Shown here in pieces: positions 1 to 9,476 of a stretch of DNA of 64,000 bases. The position numbers were made by a program, and so were the translations under genes. The stretch is from Prochlorococcus marinus CUG1416. GTDB taxonomy: Bacteria; Cyanobacteriota; Cyanobacteriia; PCC-6307; Cyanobiaceae. The notes below the pieces were generated by a model that did no database searches, was not told the origin of the DNA, and saw nothing but the letters and a program-made list of their open reading frames with translations. The stretch is taken from contig NZ_JAAORM010000002.1 of assembly GCF_017695965.1 (NCBI RefSeq), positions 1 through 64,000 on the forward strand. The letters are read 5' to 3'. Each line of letters opens with the position of its first letter. Position 1 is the stretch's first letter.

Positions 1-145
1 GATCGTTCCAACATGGGGAGATGTTCTTAACAGAGCAAACCTAGGTATGGAAGTAATGCACGAGCGTAACGCTCACAACTTCCCACTTGATCTAGCAGCA
101 GCTGAGTCTACAACAGTAGCTCTTTCAGCTCCAGCTATCGGTTAA
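1..145 (+). CDS. psbA: Photosystem II D1 protein, C-terminal end (partial)
   Basis: The last 47 codons of psbA, reading in frame from base 2 to a TAA at 143-145. The peptide carries the D1 C-terminal signature: [19 protein letters not shown] followed by LDLA. In cyanobacteria CtpA cleaves after this Ala (Ala344), which exposes the carboxylate that binds the Mn4Ca cluster. Fifteen residues remain after it, close to the usual length of the removed tail. The His and Glu residues that bind Mn are present. The 5' part lies outside the window. A strong terminator follows at once, so the transcript probably ends here. Confidence 0.97.
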   Translation, partial: IVPTWGDVLNRANLGMEVMHERNAHNFPLDLAAAESTTVALSAPAIG

Positions 146-165
146 GCTTAAAGTTCTTAAATTTA

Positions 166-193
166 CAAGCCCCCTTTCTGGGGGCTTTTTTTT
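166..193 (+). terminator. Rho-independent terminator of psbA
   Basis: A GC-rich stem (AGCCCCC at 168-174 pairing with GGGGGCT at 180-186) closes a five-base loop and runs into an eight-T tract. It lies about 20 bases after the psbA stop and separates psbA from aroC. It is the most GC-rich hairpin I saw in the intergenic DNA of this window. Confidence 0.92.
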
Positions 194-253
194 GTTTAAT
201 TTTCAATTGGTTTCATATAATGTTTATATATAGATAAAACATTTGATATTTCT

Positions 254-1351
254 ATGAGTAGTAGTTTTGGAAAAATTTTTCGTGTTAGTACTTTTGGAGA
301 ATCACACGGGGGTGCAGTAGGAGTTATCCTTGATGGATGTCCACCAATGCTAAAGATAGATATTGAGCTGATACAAAATGAATTGGATAGGCGTAGGCCT
401 GGACAAAGCGATATTACAACACCCCGAAATGAAGAAGATAAAATTGAAATATTAAGTGGTCTAAAGGAAGGTTTAACACTTGGAACTCCGATAGCGATGT
501 TGGTTAGAAACAAGGATCAGAGACCAGGAGATTATAATAATTTGGAGCAAGTCTTCAGACCATCACATGCAGATGGTACATATCATCTGAAATATGGAAT
601 TCAGGCTGGGTCTGGAGGGGGAAGAGCCTCTGCAAGAGAAACAATCGGTAGAGTAGCAGCAGGTGCTATAGCAAAACAATTATTAAAAAACTTGTGTAAC
701 ACTGAAATACTATCTTGGGTAAAACGTATACATGATATTGATTCTGATATAAATAAAGAAAAGATTTCGCTCACTAAAATAGATTCCAATATTGTTAGAT
801 GTCCAGATGACAAGGTCTCGGCTGAAATGATACAGAGAATTAAGGAATTAAAGCGTCAAGGAGACTCTTGTGGTGGGGTTATTGAATGTCTTGTAAGACA
901 TGTTCCATCTGGTCTGGGAATGCCTGTTTTTGATAAATTAGAAGCTGATTTGGCGAAGGCTTTGATGTCTTTGCCTGCTACGAAAGGATTTGAAATAGGT
1001 TCGGGTTTCTCTGGAACTTATTTAAAAGGGAGCGAACATAATGATGCATTCATTAAGTCTGATGATATTTGTAAGTTAAGAACAACAACTAACAATTCAG
1101 GAGGTATACAGGGAGGAATAAGTAATGGCGAAAATATTGAGATGAAGATAGCTTTTAAACCTACAGCAACCATAGGGAAAGAGCAGAAAACAGTAAACGC
1201 TGATGGGAAAGAAGTATTGATGAAGGCAAAAGGGAGACATGATCCATGTGTTCTACCGAGAGCAGTCCCTATGGTTGATGCTATGGTCGCTTTAGTCCTT
1301 GCGGATCATTTGCTTTTGAATCATGCTCAATGTAGCTTAATAAATAATTAG
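254..1351 (+). CDS. aroC: Chorismate synthase
   Basis: The last step of the shikimate pathway: removes phosphate from 5-enolpyruvylshikimate-3-phosphate to give chorismate, using reduced FMN. At 365 residues it has the usual length. It shows the family signatures FGESHG (residues 14-19), [13 protein letters not shown] (46-58), the GGRASARET block near residue 120 and the C-terminal [15 protein letters not shown] block. The ATG at 254 gives the expected N-terminus ([19 protein letters not shown]). It sits just after the psbA terminator, so it needs its own promoter in the roughly 60 AT-rich bases upstream. A minus-strand gene follows convergently. Confidence 0.97.
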   Translation: MSSSFGKIFRVSTFGESHGGAVGVILDGCPPMLKIDIELIQNELDRRRPGQSDITTPRNEEDKIEILSGLKEGLTLGTPIAMLVRNKDQRPGDYNNLEQVFRPSHADGTYHLKYGIQAGSGGGRASARETIGRVAAGAIAKQLLKNLCNTEILSWVKRIHDIDSDINKEKISLTKIDSNIVRCPDDKVSAEMIQRIKELKRQGDSCGGVIECLVRHVPSGLGMPVFDKLEADLAKALMSLPATKGFEIGSGFSGTYLKGSEHNDAFIKSDDICKLRTTTNNSGGIQGGISNGENIEMKIAFKPTATIGKEQKTVNADGKEVLMKAKGRHDPCVLPRAVPMVDAMVALVLADHLLLNHAQCSLINN

Positions 1352-1384
1352 TAGTTATTTAGACAAATTATATTTATCCTTGAT

Positions 1385-2011
1385 TTAATTATTTTTGAGC
1401 CATTCAAATATTTTTGGATCAAATTTTTGATTTTTGATGCCTTTATCTCCAATTACGATTGCTTTGTATCCTAAAGACTTATAATTTTTTACATCATTGA
1501 TTGATAGTCCTCCAGCAGCGATGAAATCAATATTTTTATATTTTCGAATATCTATCGAATTATCTTTACTTTTTATTGGATAAATTTTGATAATTTTGCA
1601 ATTTAAATTTATCGCTTCGTTAAGATCTTTTAAATTTTTAATACCAGGAATTAATAAATGATTTTTTGCCTTCGCATAATTGAAAAGATCTTTATCCCAA
1701 AATTTCATCATCGAAAAGTTTAATCCAATTTTTAAAGAATCTTCTAGTGATTGCTTATTAACTATGGAGGCAGAGCCTAAATTAATTCTTGGATATTTAA
1801 TTTTGATCTCGGATACAAAATCTAACCAATTTTTATTCTTAGACCAACCTATTTCAATATTTTTTAATCCTAATTTTACTAGGATTTCTAATTCTTCAAG
1901 AAATGAATTCCTTATAGAAGTATTTGAGTAAATATTTTCTACAGGTTTTATTAGTAAAAAAAAAGATCTTCTTTTCAATATCTCTGAAAGAAAATCTTCT
2001 TTATTATTCAT
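1385..2011 (-). CDS. eda: KDPG/KHG aldolase family protein (Eda-like), divergent active site
   Basis: A 208-residue protein with the (beta/alpha)8 layout of 2-keto-3-deoxy-6-phosphogluconate aldolase, the cleaving enzyme of the Entner-Doudoroff pathway. Two landmarks are kept: the Glu in LKNIEIGW (E. coli Glu45) and the Schiff-base Lys in IKIYPI (E. coli KFFPA, Lys133). The C-terminal glycine phosphate loop appears as AAGGLS. By eye, the Arg four residues after the Glu (substrate carboxylate/phosphate contact) is Ser, and the ISPG strand is replaced by MMKF. Fold assignment is fairly safe; the exact substrate is not. It lies 23 bases downstream of ftsH on the same strand, so the two may be co-transcribed. 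Confidence 0.75.
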   Translation of the reverse strand: MNNKEDFLSEILKRRSFFLLIKPVENIYSNTSIRNSFLEELEILVKLGLKNIEIGWSKNKNWLDFVSEIKIKYPRINLGSASIVNKQSLEDSLKIGLNFSMMKFWDKDLFNYAKAKNHLLIPGIKNLKDLNEAINLNCKIIKIYPIKSKDNSIDIRKYKNIDFIAAGGLSINDVKNYKSLGYKAIVIGDKGIKNQKFDPKIFEWLKNN

Positions 2012-2034
2012 TAAAGGTATTTAAATGTTGGAAA

Positions 2035-3888
2035 TTAGATATAGTTAGCAACTTTGACTTCTGATCGATTAAGCAAATCTTGAATATCTTCAGTATCTAT
2101 TGTTTCTCTTTCGATAAGCATTTGAGCCATTTCGTCAAGGACAGTTCTATTGTCTGATAAGACTTTTGTAGCTCTCTTATAAGCAATATCAACAAGCTCT
2201 GAAACCTCTACATCAATTATTGCCGCAGTGTCCTCAGAAAAGTCTCTTGAAGAACTCATATCTCTTCCTAGAAACATTCCACCTTGGGATTGTCCTAAAG
2301 CGACTGGACCTATTTTGTCGCTCATACCAAATTTTGTAATCATTTGTCTTGCTACATTGGCAACTTGCTGTAAATCATTTGAAGCACCTGTTGTGACTTC
2401 TTCTTCTCCGTATACTAATTCTTCCGCAACTCTTCCACCTAGAGCTACAGCCATTTGATTTTGAAGATAAGAACGAGAGTAAAGACCTGATTCCATTCTT
2501 TCTTCGCTTGGAGTAAAAAAGGTTAGACCTCCAGCTTGCCCTCTAGGAATTATTGAAACCTTTGCTACTGGGTCATAATCAGGCATTAATGCTCCTACAA
2601 GTGCATGACCAGCTTCGTGATAAGCAACTAATTCTTTTTTCTTATCACTGATGACTCTATCTTTTTTTTCTGGTCCAGCCATAACTCTTTCAATAGCATC
2701 ACCGACTTCATCATTACTAACTTTATCTAAATCTTTTCTAGCTGCTAGTATTGCGGCTTCGTTTAGTAAATTAGCTAAATCAGCACCTGTAAATCCTGGC
2801 GTTCTTCTTGCAACTTTATCCAGGTCAACATCTTTTGAAAGGGTTTTATCTTTAGCGTGTACATTTAGTATTTGTAATCTTCCAGCGTAATCCGGTCTAT
2901 CTACGGTTACTTGTCTATCGAATCTTCCAGGACGCATTAATGCTGAATCTAAAACATCTGGTCTATTAGTAGCAGCAACTATTATTATTCCAGAATTACC
3001 TTCGAATCCATCCATTTCGGTTAGTAGTTGGTTTAAAGTTTGTTCTCTTTCATCGTTTCCTCCCCCCATACCGGCACCTCTTTGTCTGCCAACAGCATCG
3101 ATTTCGTCAATGAAAACAATACAAGGAGCATTCTTTTTGGCTTGTTCAAAAAGATCTCTAACTCTACTAGCCCCAACTCCTACAAACATCTCAACAAATT
3201 CTGAGCCTGATATGGAGAAAAAAGGTACACCTGCTTCTCCAGCAACTGCTTTGGCTAATAAAGTTTTTCCTGTACCAGGAGGGCCAACAAGAAGAACACC
3301 TTTTGGGATTTTTGCTCCGACGGCAGTAAATCTATCTGGACTCTTAAGAAAATCTACAACTTCAGTTAGTTCTAATTTCGCACCTTCAACACCAGCTACA
3401 TCTGAAAAGGTTACCTGTGTCGATGGTTCCATTTGAAGTCTAGCTTTGCTCTTGCCAAAACTCATGGCAGGGTTACCTCCACCAGCATTGCCGCTTTGAG
3501 ATCTTCTAAAAAGAAAAAATAGTCCTCCAATTAGGAGCACTGGGAATATTAAACTACTCACAGCCTGTTGCCATGGATTAGCTAATTTTGTGGGAGTTAC
3601 AGCTATATCAACATTATTCTCAGTTAGGATTTTTAATAAATCTTTGTCAGGGGCTAAATTTACCTCAGATCTACTTCCATCATTTTCAACAACTTGAGCA
3701 GTCGCATTATCTGGAGATATTAAAACTCTACTTATTTCTTTATCTTGAACGGCCTCTAGAAAATCACTATACCTTAAGGTCTTTGTAGCATTATCTGTAC
3801 TAGGTTTATCAAAAACAGAAGTACCAATAAAAATGACAGTAACAACAGCTAGGACATATAGTCCTAAGTTTCTCCAACGTTTGTTCAC
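2035..3888 (-). CDS. ftsH: ATP-dependent zinc metalloprotease FtsH
   Basis: Membrane AAA+ protease of the thylakoid or plasma membrane. Cyanobacterial members remove photodamaged D1 during photosystem II repair. The 617-residue protein has an N-terminal membrane anchor (about residues 8-24), a short lumenal domain and a second anchor near residues 110-127. These are followed by the AAA module with Walker A GPPGTGKT, Walker [10 protein letters not shown] and the second region of homology with its Arg finger (MRPGRFDR). The C-terminal protease domain carries HEAGH. All catalytic residues are present and the length is typical. Cyanobacteria have several FtsH paralogues and I cannot say which this is. 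Confidence 0.96.
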   Translation of the reverse strand: MNKRWRNLGLYVLAVVTVIFIGTSVFDKPSTDNATKTLRYSDFLEAVQDKEISRVLISPDNATAQVVENDGSRSEVNLAPDKDLLKILTENNVDIAVTPTKLANPWQQAVSSLIFPVLLIGGLFFLFRRSQSGNAGGGNPAMSFGKSKARLQMEPSTQVTFSDVAGVEGAKLELTEVVDFLKSPDRFTAVGAKIPKGVLLVGPPGTGKTLLAKAVAGEAGVPFFSISGSEFVEMFVGVGASRVRDLFEQAKKNAPCIVFIDEIDAVGRQRGAGMGGGNDEREQTLNQLLTEMDGFEGNSGIIIVAATNRPDVLDSALMRPGRFDRQVTVDRPDYAGRLQILNVHAKDKTLSKDVDLDKVARRTPGFTGADLANLLNEAAILAARKDLDKVSNDEVGDAIERVMAGPEKKDRVISDKKKELVAYHEAGHALVGALMPDYDPVAKVSIIPRGQAGGLTFFTPSEERMESGLYSRSYLQNQMAVALGGRVAEELVYGEEEVTTGASNDLQQVANVARQMITKFGMSDKIGPVALGQSQGGMFLGRDMSSSRDFSEDTAAIIDVEVSELVDIAYKRATKVLSDNRTVLDEMAQMLIERETIDTEDIQDLLNRSEVKVANYI

Positions 3889-3934
3889 GATAAATAATCT
3901 TTAATAAAACTATAATACTAACAATAAAACAATT

Positions 3935-5110
3935 TTAAGACCTTCTTAGAACATCTACTACACTTTTGAATGCAAACCATTCGGGAATGGGCTCTCCATT
4001 CCTCAATTTTTTTCTAAATTCTGTACCACTAAGCTTCATGATTTGATAATTAAATTCTTTAGCTTCCTCAGCGGTAATATATCCTTTTTCCTTTGTATAA
4101 ACTAAATTTTTTGAGGGAACAGTTTGCATCATCAACTCGTCTGCACATTTATTGGCAAAATTCTGTGCGTCATAGGGACCATAGAAATCTTCACCAGTTG
4201 ATGAGGATTTACAACCAGCCATATCTCTACCAATAATAAAATGAGTGCAACCATAATTCCTTCTAATAATCATATGTTGAAGCGCTTCTCTTGGTCCTGC
4301 CATATGCATTGAATAAGGCAAAAATGCCCATTTTATTCTTTTATCAGATATTTCTTCTTCCAATTCTTTATATGTCAAATATCGAACTTTCCCAGGGATA
4401 TCATCTTGTTGTGTTGGCCCACAAGTTGGATGTACTAAAACAACTGAATTAGTAGACACATTATCTGAAAGTAAGGCATTAGTAAATAATTCATAATGTG
4501 CTCTATGAATTGGATTTCTGCATTGAAATGCAACTACATCATAATTTGGAGGTAGTTTAGCTCTAACTTCTTCAGGGGTTTTACAGGGAAATTCTCTAGT
4601 TGGTAGTTCGAAACCAAAAACTCTCCCTCCTATATAAAATCTTCCCCTCTCATTAAAAATCATCTTGACAGCAGGATGATCTAAAGAATTAGTACCATAA
4701 CAAAGTTCAGCTTCTAAGGATTTATCAGGCTCCCATATAGAACTTACTTCTAAAACTGCAATTTTTTGGTTTTTATAGGTAAGCAAGATTGTTTCTCCAG
4801 CTTTTACTTCTTTATTATTTGAATCAAATACAATCGGCAAGCCAAAAAGTAAACCGTTTGTATCTCTATTATTTTTAATGACTGATTTGTAGTTATTTTC
4901 ATCCATAAAACCTTCCAATGGAGAAAATGCACCAACCATCAAAAGTTCTACATCACATGCATTTCTCTCGCTACATTCAAACTCATAAGTAGCTTTTGCG
5001 ATGAGATCATTTTTGAGTTGATTATCTTTGATAATTAAATTTTTTAGTTCCCCTCCATAAGGCGGTATTAGTCCATTATCGTCAGTTTTTGTTTTTTTTT
5101 GTAATTCCAT
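3935..5110 (-). CDS. sat: Sulfate adenylyltransferase (ATP sulfurylase)
   Basis: Activates sulfate with ATP to adenosine 5'-phosphosulfate, the first step of assimilatory sulfate reduction. It has 391 residues, typical of the monofunctional bacterial/cyanobacterial form. It carries the active-site motif QCRNPIHRAHYE (family QxRNPxHxxH) and the second nucleotide-binding motif IGRDMAGCK. There is no C-terminal APS-kinase-like domain. It lies downstream of psbO on the same strand but behind a strong palindromic terminator, so it is probably transcribed separately. Confidence 0.95.
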   Translation of the reverse strand: MELQKKTKTDDNGLIPPYGGELKNLIIKDNQLKNDLIAKATYEFECSERNACDVELLMVGAFSPLEGFMDENNYKSVIKNNRDTNGLLFGLPIVFDSNNKEVKAGETILLTYKNQKIAVLEVSSIWEPDKSLEAELCYGTNSLDHPAVKMIFNERGRFYIGGRVFGFELPTREFPCKTPEEVRAKLPPNYDVVAFQCRNPIHRAHYELFTNALLSDNVSTNSVVLVHPTCGPTQQDDIPGKVRYLTYKELEEEISDKRIKWAFLPYSMHMAGPREALQHMIIRRNYGCTHFIIGRDMAGCKSSSTGEDFYGPYDAQNFANKCADELMMQTVPSKNLVYTKEKGYITAEEAKEFNYQIMKLSGTEFRKKLRNGEPIPEWFAFKSVVDVLRRS

Positions 5111-5137
5111 TTTTTGAATTGATAAAGAAAAATTTTG

Positions 5138-5172
5138 AAAAAAAAAAGAGGGTTTGAACCCTCTTTTTTTTC
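5138..5172 (-). terminator. Palindromic terminator downstream of psbO
   Basis: The stem GAGGGTT (5148-5154) pairs with AACCCTC (5157-5163). It is flanked by an A-run on the left and a T-run on the right, so it can terminate in either direction. psbO ends 12 bases away, so its minus-strand use as the psbO terminator is the natural reading. It also isolates the sat gene that follows. Confidence 0.9.
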
Positions 5173-5183
5173 TTAACTAGGAT

Positions 5184-5978
5184 TTATGCCTTTCTTCCGT
5201 AAAGCTCTCCTATTATTTTTACATCAAGTGGATCTTTTGAACCCATGTCTGTATCTGAAGGTTGGATAGCTTCAAAAGTACCAGCAAATTCGTCTGTGTC
5301 AGAATCTACATTATTGATTGAAAGAGTAATAACGCCTGTACCATTTACATCAACTTTAATATTTTCTTTGGCAAGTTCTTCATCATCTCCTCCTAATGCA
5401 ACTAAACCTTGAGCATATTCAACACCAGTATTTTTGGCTCTTGCTTTAGGATCTAGAAAATCACCAGTTCTATAGTTAGGTGTAAATGTTGAACCACTAA
5501 CTTCAGTACCTGGCTCAATAGATGAAGGTAATTTAGCTGTAAGATCTTTTGCTGAAAATGCAAATGGCACCTCTAATCCACCAGGAGTTAAGACAGTAAT
5601 AAGTTGAAAATCAATCCCACCTTTTTCGGTGAAAGTTCCTGAGTCTATATCTCCATAAACTTCTGTCACTGTGGTGTTATTTCTAGGACTAATAATTTTT
5701 GTAGAAACAAACTCTGCAGCTTTTCTTTTCGTCCCTGGCACTTTTACATAAACTTCTGTTGGATGCATGCATATTCCTTTAAGGCTATCTCCATTCCCTA
5801 AGGATATTGATCCGACAAGAGATGAGTCTAATGTAGGACAATCATTAGCTTTACCTGTATTAACAACATCAGTAAATTGTGCATTTCCTCTTTCGGCAAA
5901 AGCAAATGTTTTAACAGGTACGAAAGCAAAAGTTATACAAATTGAAATAACAAAAGCTAAGAAAGAACGAATTCTCAT
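5184..5978 (-). CDS. psbO: Photosystem II manganese-stabilizing protein (33 kDa, OEC)
   Basis: Extrinsic lumenal subunit that stabilises the Mn4Ca cluster of photosystem II. I take the ATG at 5978 (MRIRSFLAF...), giving 264 residues. It opens with a basic, hydrophobic export signal ending near AFA, where signal peptidase would cut before the mature chain. An upstream in-frame ATG at 6023 would add 15 polar residues before the signal and looks less likely. The mature part shows PsbO landmarks: CPTLD, GICMHPTEVYVK with the second Cys of the disulfide, and a C-terminal beta barrel ending KIIGELYGRKA. It is bounded by terminators on both sides and so is probably monocistronic. Confidence 0.95.
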   Translation of the reverse strand: MRIRSFLAFVISICITFAFVPVKTFAFAERGNAQFTDVVNTGKANDCPTLDSSLVGSISLGNGDSLKGICMHPTEVYVKVPGTKRKAAEFVSTKIISPRNNTTVTEVYGDIDSGTFTEKGGIDFQLITVLTPGGLEVPFAFSAKDLTAKLPSSIEPGTEVSGSTFTPNYRTGDFLDPKARAKNTGVEYAQGLVALGGDDEELAKENIKVDVNGTGVITLSINNVDSDTDEFAGTFEAIQPSDTDMGSKDPLDVKIIGELYGRKA

Positions 5979-6169
5979 AATTAAAGTTGCAGTAAAGTTC
6001 TGTGACGATTGATTAAAGGTCATCTAAATAGTTCAGTACGGATATTACAAGGGAAAGGACCATAAAAGATAGGACTTTTAAATCCTCGAAACAACCCGTA
6101 GCTTTTTAGATATTAAAAAAACTGGAATTATTGTAAGCTATCACATTATTTTTAATGATTAAGATTACA

Positions 6170-6193
6170 AAAAAATACAAATTTGAAATTTGT
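6170..6193 (-). terminator. Probable terminator of coaBC
   Basis: The stem ACAAATT (6177-6183) pairs with AATTTGT (6187-6193). Read on the minus strand, a run of U follows (A-run at 6171-6175 on the plus strand). It lies three bases after the coaBC stop. The stem is AT-rich and weaker than those of psbA and psbO. Confidence 0.6.
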
Positions 6194-6195
6194 TT

Positions 6196-7452
6196 TTATT
6201 TTTTTTCTGAAATAATTTGAGTTATTAATTTATTTGCTAAATCAATTTTTGATGTTTTTTTGATATGATGCTCCATATTTTTTGTATCGAATAGCCAACC
6301 TTCATTTTGTGCTAGGAAACCAAATCCTTGGCCTTCAAGATCAATTGGATTTGCGAATAGATAATCACAACCTTTTTGAATAATCTTTTCTTTAATTATT
6401 ATTCTTGCTTCTTTAATAGATCCTGTAAAAGCGCAAAAGCCTACAAAAACTTGGTTATTTTTTTTTGATTCACTCATTGTTTTTAGGATATCTGGGACTA
6501 GTTCGAAATTTTTATTTAAATAATCATTAATTTTATTTTTGGGAATTTTACCTGAAGTATTAGAGATTATCTTGAAATCAGATACTGCTGCATTCATGAA
6601 AAAATAATCACAATTTGAAATTTCATTCTTAATAGCGTTTATTAAATCAACACTAGTCTCAATTTCATATCTTTTTATTCCATCAGTAAGATCTTTATCG
6701 ATCTTCAAAGGCCCATGCACATATTTTACTTCTGCTCCTCTGAACCTTGCTACTTGAGACATAAGTAAGCCCATAGCTCCAGAACTCTTGTTAGTAATAT
6801 GTCTTGCTGCGTCAATCTTTTCTGAGGTGCAGCCTCCAGTTATTAGAATTTTTTTGTTAAGTAAATCTTTGCGATAAGGTTTTTGATTGTTTGAAATTAT
6901 AAATTCGAGAGCTAGCTGAATTAGGTCATTGGGAGGTATCTTACCGATGCCAATAGCATCGCATGCTAAGAGACCTTGACTTGGTTGCAAAGATAAAACA
7001 TTTTCGTAATTCTGTAAATCCTCATAATTTTTTTGTACAGCTTCATTTAGCCACATTTGTGTATTCATTGCTGGTGCAACAATAATTGGCTTAATATTTG
7101 CCATTAAAATGCTTGGAATTAATCCTTCTGCATTTCCAGTTACCCATTTTGATAATGTTGTCGCTGTTAAAGGGGCAATGATTAAAATATCTGCCCAATT
7201 GCATAGTTCTATATGAAGAGGGGTGGATTGAATATTTGACCATTGATCATTTTCTAAAATGCAAGAGTTTCTACTTAAGATAGAAAGGGAAAGCGGCTTT
7301 ATTAATTTTTCTGCATTTTTAGATAAAACGCACCTTATTTCATAATTTTCTTTCGCTAATTGGCTAACTAATAATGGAATTCTTACAGCTGCAATACTCC
7401 CTGTTATTAATAAAAGAACCTTTTTTTTGGAGGTCTCAGTTTTAGTTTTCAT
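6196..7452 (-). CDS. coaBC: Bifunctional phosphopantothenoylcysteine decarboxylase / phosphopantothenate-cysteine ligase
   Basis: Carries out two coenzyme A steps: CTP-dependent joining of cysteine to 4'-phosphopantothenate, then FMN-dependent decarboxylation. The N-terminal flavoprotein half has KVLLLITGSIAA, the active-site His in STPLHIELC, and APAMNTQMW (PAMNxxMW motif). The C-terminal half begins near residue 200 with KILITGGCTSEKID and contains the conserved NKSSGAMG and FMNAAVSDF. The ATG at 7452 (MKTKTETSKKK) is preferred over one at 7470 because it overlaps the upstream gene by only 11 bases. The length, 418 residues, is normal. Co-transcription with the DUF2555 gene is likely. Confidence 0.94.
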   Translation of the reverse strand: MKTKTETSKKKVLLLITGSIAAVRIPLLVSQLAKENYEIRCVLSKNAEKLIKPLSLSILSRNSCILENDQWSNIQSTPLHIELCNWADILIIAPLTATTLSKWVTGNAEGLIPSILMANIKPIIVAPAMNTQMWLNEAVQKNYEDLQNYENVLSLQPSQGLLACDAIGIGKIPPNDLIQLALEFIISNNQKPYRKDLLNKKILITGGCTSEKIDAARHITNKSSGAMGLLMSQVARFRGAEVKYVHGPLKIDKDLTDGIKRYEIETSVDLINAIKNEISNCDYFFMNAAVSDFKIISNTSGKIPKNKINDYLNKNFELVPDILKTMSESKKNNQVFVGFCAFTGSIKEARIIIKEKIIQKGCDYLFANPIDLEGQGFGFLAQNEGWLFDTKNMEHHIKKTSKIDLANKLITQIISEKK

Positions 7453-7663
7453 CGAAAGGTTCTTGATCAAGAAGATGAATATAATCTAATGTTAATTCAG
7501 GTCTATTGATTGCAAGGGCTCTCAGTAAGTGCCAGTCTTTTAAACCATCAAATGGTGTCTTGTAATTATCCTCTTCCAGTCTTGTTGCAAGCTCAAGGAT
7601 CATGTTTTCATCAAAAGAGTTTACTAGTTCCTCACTTATTTTATTTTCAGAAATAAATTCCAT
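7442..7663 (-). CDS. DUF2555 family protein
   Basis: A small acidic soluble protein of 73 residues from the ATG at 7663; a TTG at 7678 would add five residues. It matches the cyanobacteria-restricted DUF2555 family as I remember it: LATRLEEDNY..PFDGLKDWHLLRALAI.RPEL followed by a YIHLLDQE segment. No function is known. Its last codons overlap the start of coaBC by 11 bases on the same strand, pointing to translational coupling. Confidence 0.8.
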   Translation of the reverse strand: MEFISENKISEELVNSFDENMILELATRLEEDNYKTPFDGLKDWHLLRALAINRPELTLDYIHLLDQEPFDEN

Positions 7664-7882
7664 ATTGAATGCAACCAATATATTTTAATAATAAAGCCTC
7701 AAGTAATTATTTAGAATTGATGGAAGTATTAATTACATATTTCGAGAATATGAAAAATTTAAAAATACATCATCTTTTTAAATTGTTATTTAAGTCATTT
7801 ATCTTCATTCTCAGTCATAAATATGCAAACTCTCTTTATCAAAAATATTCTTTTTTAAAATAATAATGTTCAAAATTAAATT

Positions 7883-8083
7883 ATGTCGCAAACCAAGAGA
7901 GAGCAAGTCATTAGTCACATACGCTATTTAAGGCAAGAACTAAGAGAAATGCATTTAGGTATTATAGATGACGGTCTTTTCCCTGAACCAGGAGAATTAA
8001 GAGGAATAATGGCTCAGTTGGAGGCATTACTTGAATTAGTAGAAGGAAATACTAAAATTAGATCAAAATCCGAAGCAGCTTAG
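7883..8083 (+). CDS. Conserved small cyanobacterial protein, unknown function
   Basis: A 66-residue soluble protein, predicted mostly helical and charged (MSQTKREQVISHIRYLRQELREMH...), with an alternating heptad-like pattern that could form a short coiled coil. I do not recognise a named domain. It starts with a clean ATG and lies 11 bases before the Ycf20 gene on the same strand, so the pair probably forms an operon. Its codon use and position between well-supported genes argue that it is real. Confidence 0.65.
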   Translation: MSQTKREQVISHIRYLRQELREMHLGIIDDGLFPEPGELRGIMAQLEALLELVEGNTKIRSKSEAA

Positions 8084-8094
8084 TTTAAAGCAAA

Positions 8095-8436
8095 ATGGTT
8101 GTTAGACCTCAAAAAACAAAGTTTCAATTAAAGATTGTAGAAAATATTCAGACACTAAGTATTTGGGCTAATAATCCATGGCGAAGATATTCAATATCAT
8201 TAATTACACTTTTAATTGGTTACTTTTTTGGTAGTTCTCTTGGTATGGTAAGTGCCGTTGTGGAACTCATGGATCCTTTGGCTGCTTTCTTATCAGTAGT
8301 TTTTATTGAAATTTTAATAGTTCTAAGAAGAAATTTTAGATTTGAAAGGAAACAGAAATTCTTAGTACTTTTATTAGATTCTTTAAGATTGGGATTATTT
8401 TATGGCTTCTTTACTGAAAGTCTTAAGTTGCTATAA
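8095..8436 (+). CDS. ycf20: Ycf20-like (DUF565) membrane protein
   Basis: A 113-residue protein with two or three hydrophobic segments (about residues 36-55, 60-80 and 93-108). It has the family pattern NPWRRYSISLITLLIGYFFG near residue 29 and a C-terminal LLDSLRLGLFYGFFTESLKLL. DUF565/Ycf20 proteins occur in cyanobacteria and plastids; a Chlamydomonas member has been tied to non-photochemical quenching, but the molecular role is not known. It is probably co-transcribed with the small gene before it and converges with pyrB, two bases apart. Confidence 0.8.
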   Translation: MVVRPQKTKFQLKIVENIQTLSIWANNPWRRYSISLITLLIGYFFGSSLGMVSAVVELMDPLAAFLSVVFIEILIVLRRNFRFERKQKFLVLLLDSLRLGLFYGFFTESLKLL

Positions 8437-8438
8437 AT

Positions 8439-9455
8439 TTATTTGTTGTATTTCTTTAATAGATAAAGTAAAGCCATTCTTATAGGGATACCATTTGCCA
8501 CTTGATTATTGATTAAGCAATTAGGATATTCATCTACTACTTTACTGCTTATTTCAATACCTCTATTAATAGGACCAGGGTGAAGAATTGGAATTTCTTT
8601 ACTATTCAAAGATAATTTCTCTGGGGTTAAGCCATAATCTAAACTATAAGAATCTATGCTGCTTAGTAAATTCTCTATCATTCTCTCTTTCTGGAGTCTT
8701 AAAACAATAATTGCATCTGCAATTTTTATTGATTCTTCTAATGATCTAGAAATTGTTATGGAGCCTCTTGATTTAACAGGATCTTCTATTTGATTCGGCG
8801 CAGGATTTTTTAAAAAATTGCTAAATTCATCAGCTATTAATGTCTTAGGACCACATAAAATTATGTCTGCACCGAATGCACTCAAAGACCAAAGATTTGA
8901 TCTTGCCACTCTTGAATGATTAACATCTCCAATTATTAGAATTTTTTTGGAATTTAAAACATCTGGACTCAATGATTTTTGGGAAAAGAATTTTATTAAT
9001 GAATAAATGTCAAGCAAACCTTGACTGGGGTGACTATGTAATCCATCGCCAGCGTTAAGAACAGAAGTCTTGGAATTTATTGCATCAAGTTTTTTAGCTA
9101 TCTCAAAGGTTATGTAACTTGATGAATGTCTTATAACTAATATATCCGCCCCCATAGCAGAATAAGTTATCGCTGTATCAATAATTGTTTCGCCTTTTGT
9201 TAAAGAACTAGAGGATGGCGCAAAAGTTTGTACATCCGCAGATAGTCTTTTTGCTGCAAGTTCAAAGCTGTTTTTTGTTCTTGTACTAGCTTCAAAAAAC
9301 AAAGACGTTACTAAGGTCCCTTGTAAAGCAGGTATCTTTTTCGTCCCGGCATTCTTTAGTGCATCAAATCTATAAGCCATTTCAAATACTGACTCATAAT
9401 CTTGAATTGAAAAATTAGCGAGTGTGTGGATATGTTTATGAGGCCAAATTTGCAT
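8439..9455 (-). CDS. pyrB: Aspartate carbamoyltransferase catalytic chain
   Basis: Second step of pyrimidine synthesis: carbamoyl phosphate plus aspartate to carbamoyl aspartate. The 338-residue protein contains the carbamoyl-phosphate loop [27 protein letters not shown] (HPxQxLxD) and HPGPINRG near the C-terminus. These are all diagnostic of ATCase rather than ornithine transcarbamylase. No regulatory PyrI chain is nearby, as expected for cyanobacteria. The glycosylase gene lies upstream on the same strand. Confidence 0.96.
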   Translation of the reverse strand: MQIWPHKHIHTLANFSIQDYESVFEMAYRFDALKNAGTKKIPALQGTLVTSLFFEASTRTKNSFELAAKRLSADVQTFAPSSSSLTKGETIIDTAITYSAMGADILVIRHSSSYITFEIAKKLDAINSKTSVLNAGDGLHSHPSQGLLDIYSLIKFFSQKSLSPDVLNSKKILIIGDVNHSRVARSNLWSLSAFGADIILCGPKTLIADEFSNFLKNPAPNQIEDPVKSRGSITISRSLEESIKIADAIIVLRLQKERMIENLLSSIDSYSLDYGLTPEKLSLNSKEIPILHPGPINRGIEISSKVVDEYPNCLINNQVANGIPIRMALLYLLKKYNK

Positions 9456-9476
9456 TATGCTTAAAAAGTTAAATGA

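Noticed and set aside
5979-6023. Upstream ATG for psbO
   Set aside because: It adds 15 polar residues in front of a complete export signal. The start at 5978 gives a normal signal peptide.
7669-7863. Plus-strand 64-residue reading frame
   Set aside because: It starts inside the upstream end of the DUF2555 gene region, has no recognisable features and a composition typical of AT-rich non-coding DNA. I do not count it as a gene.
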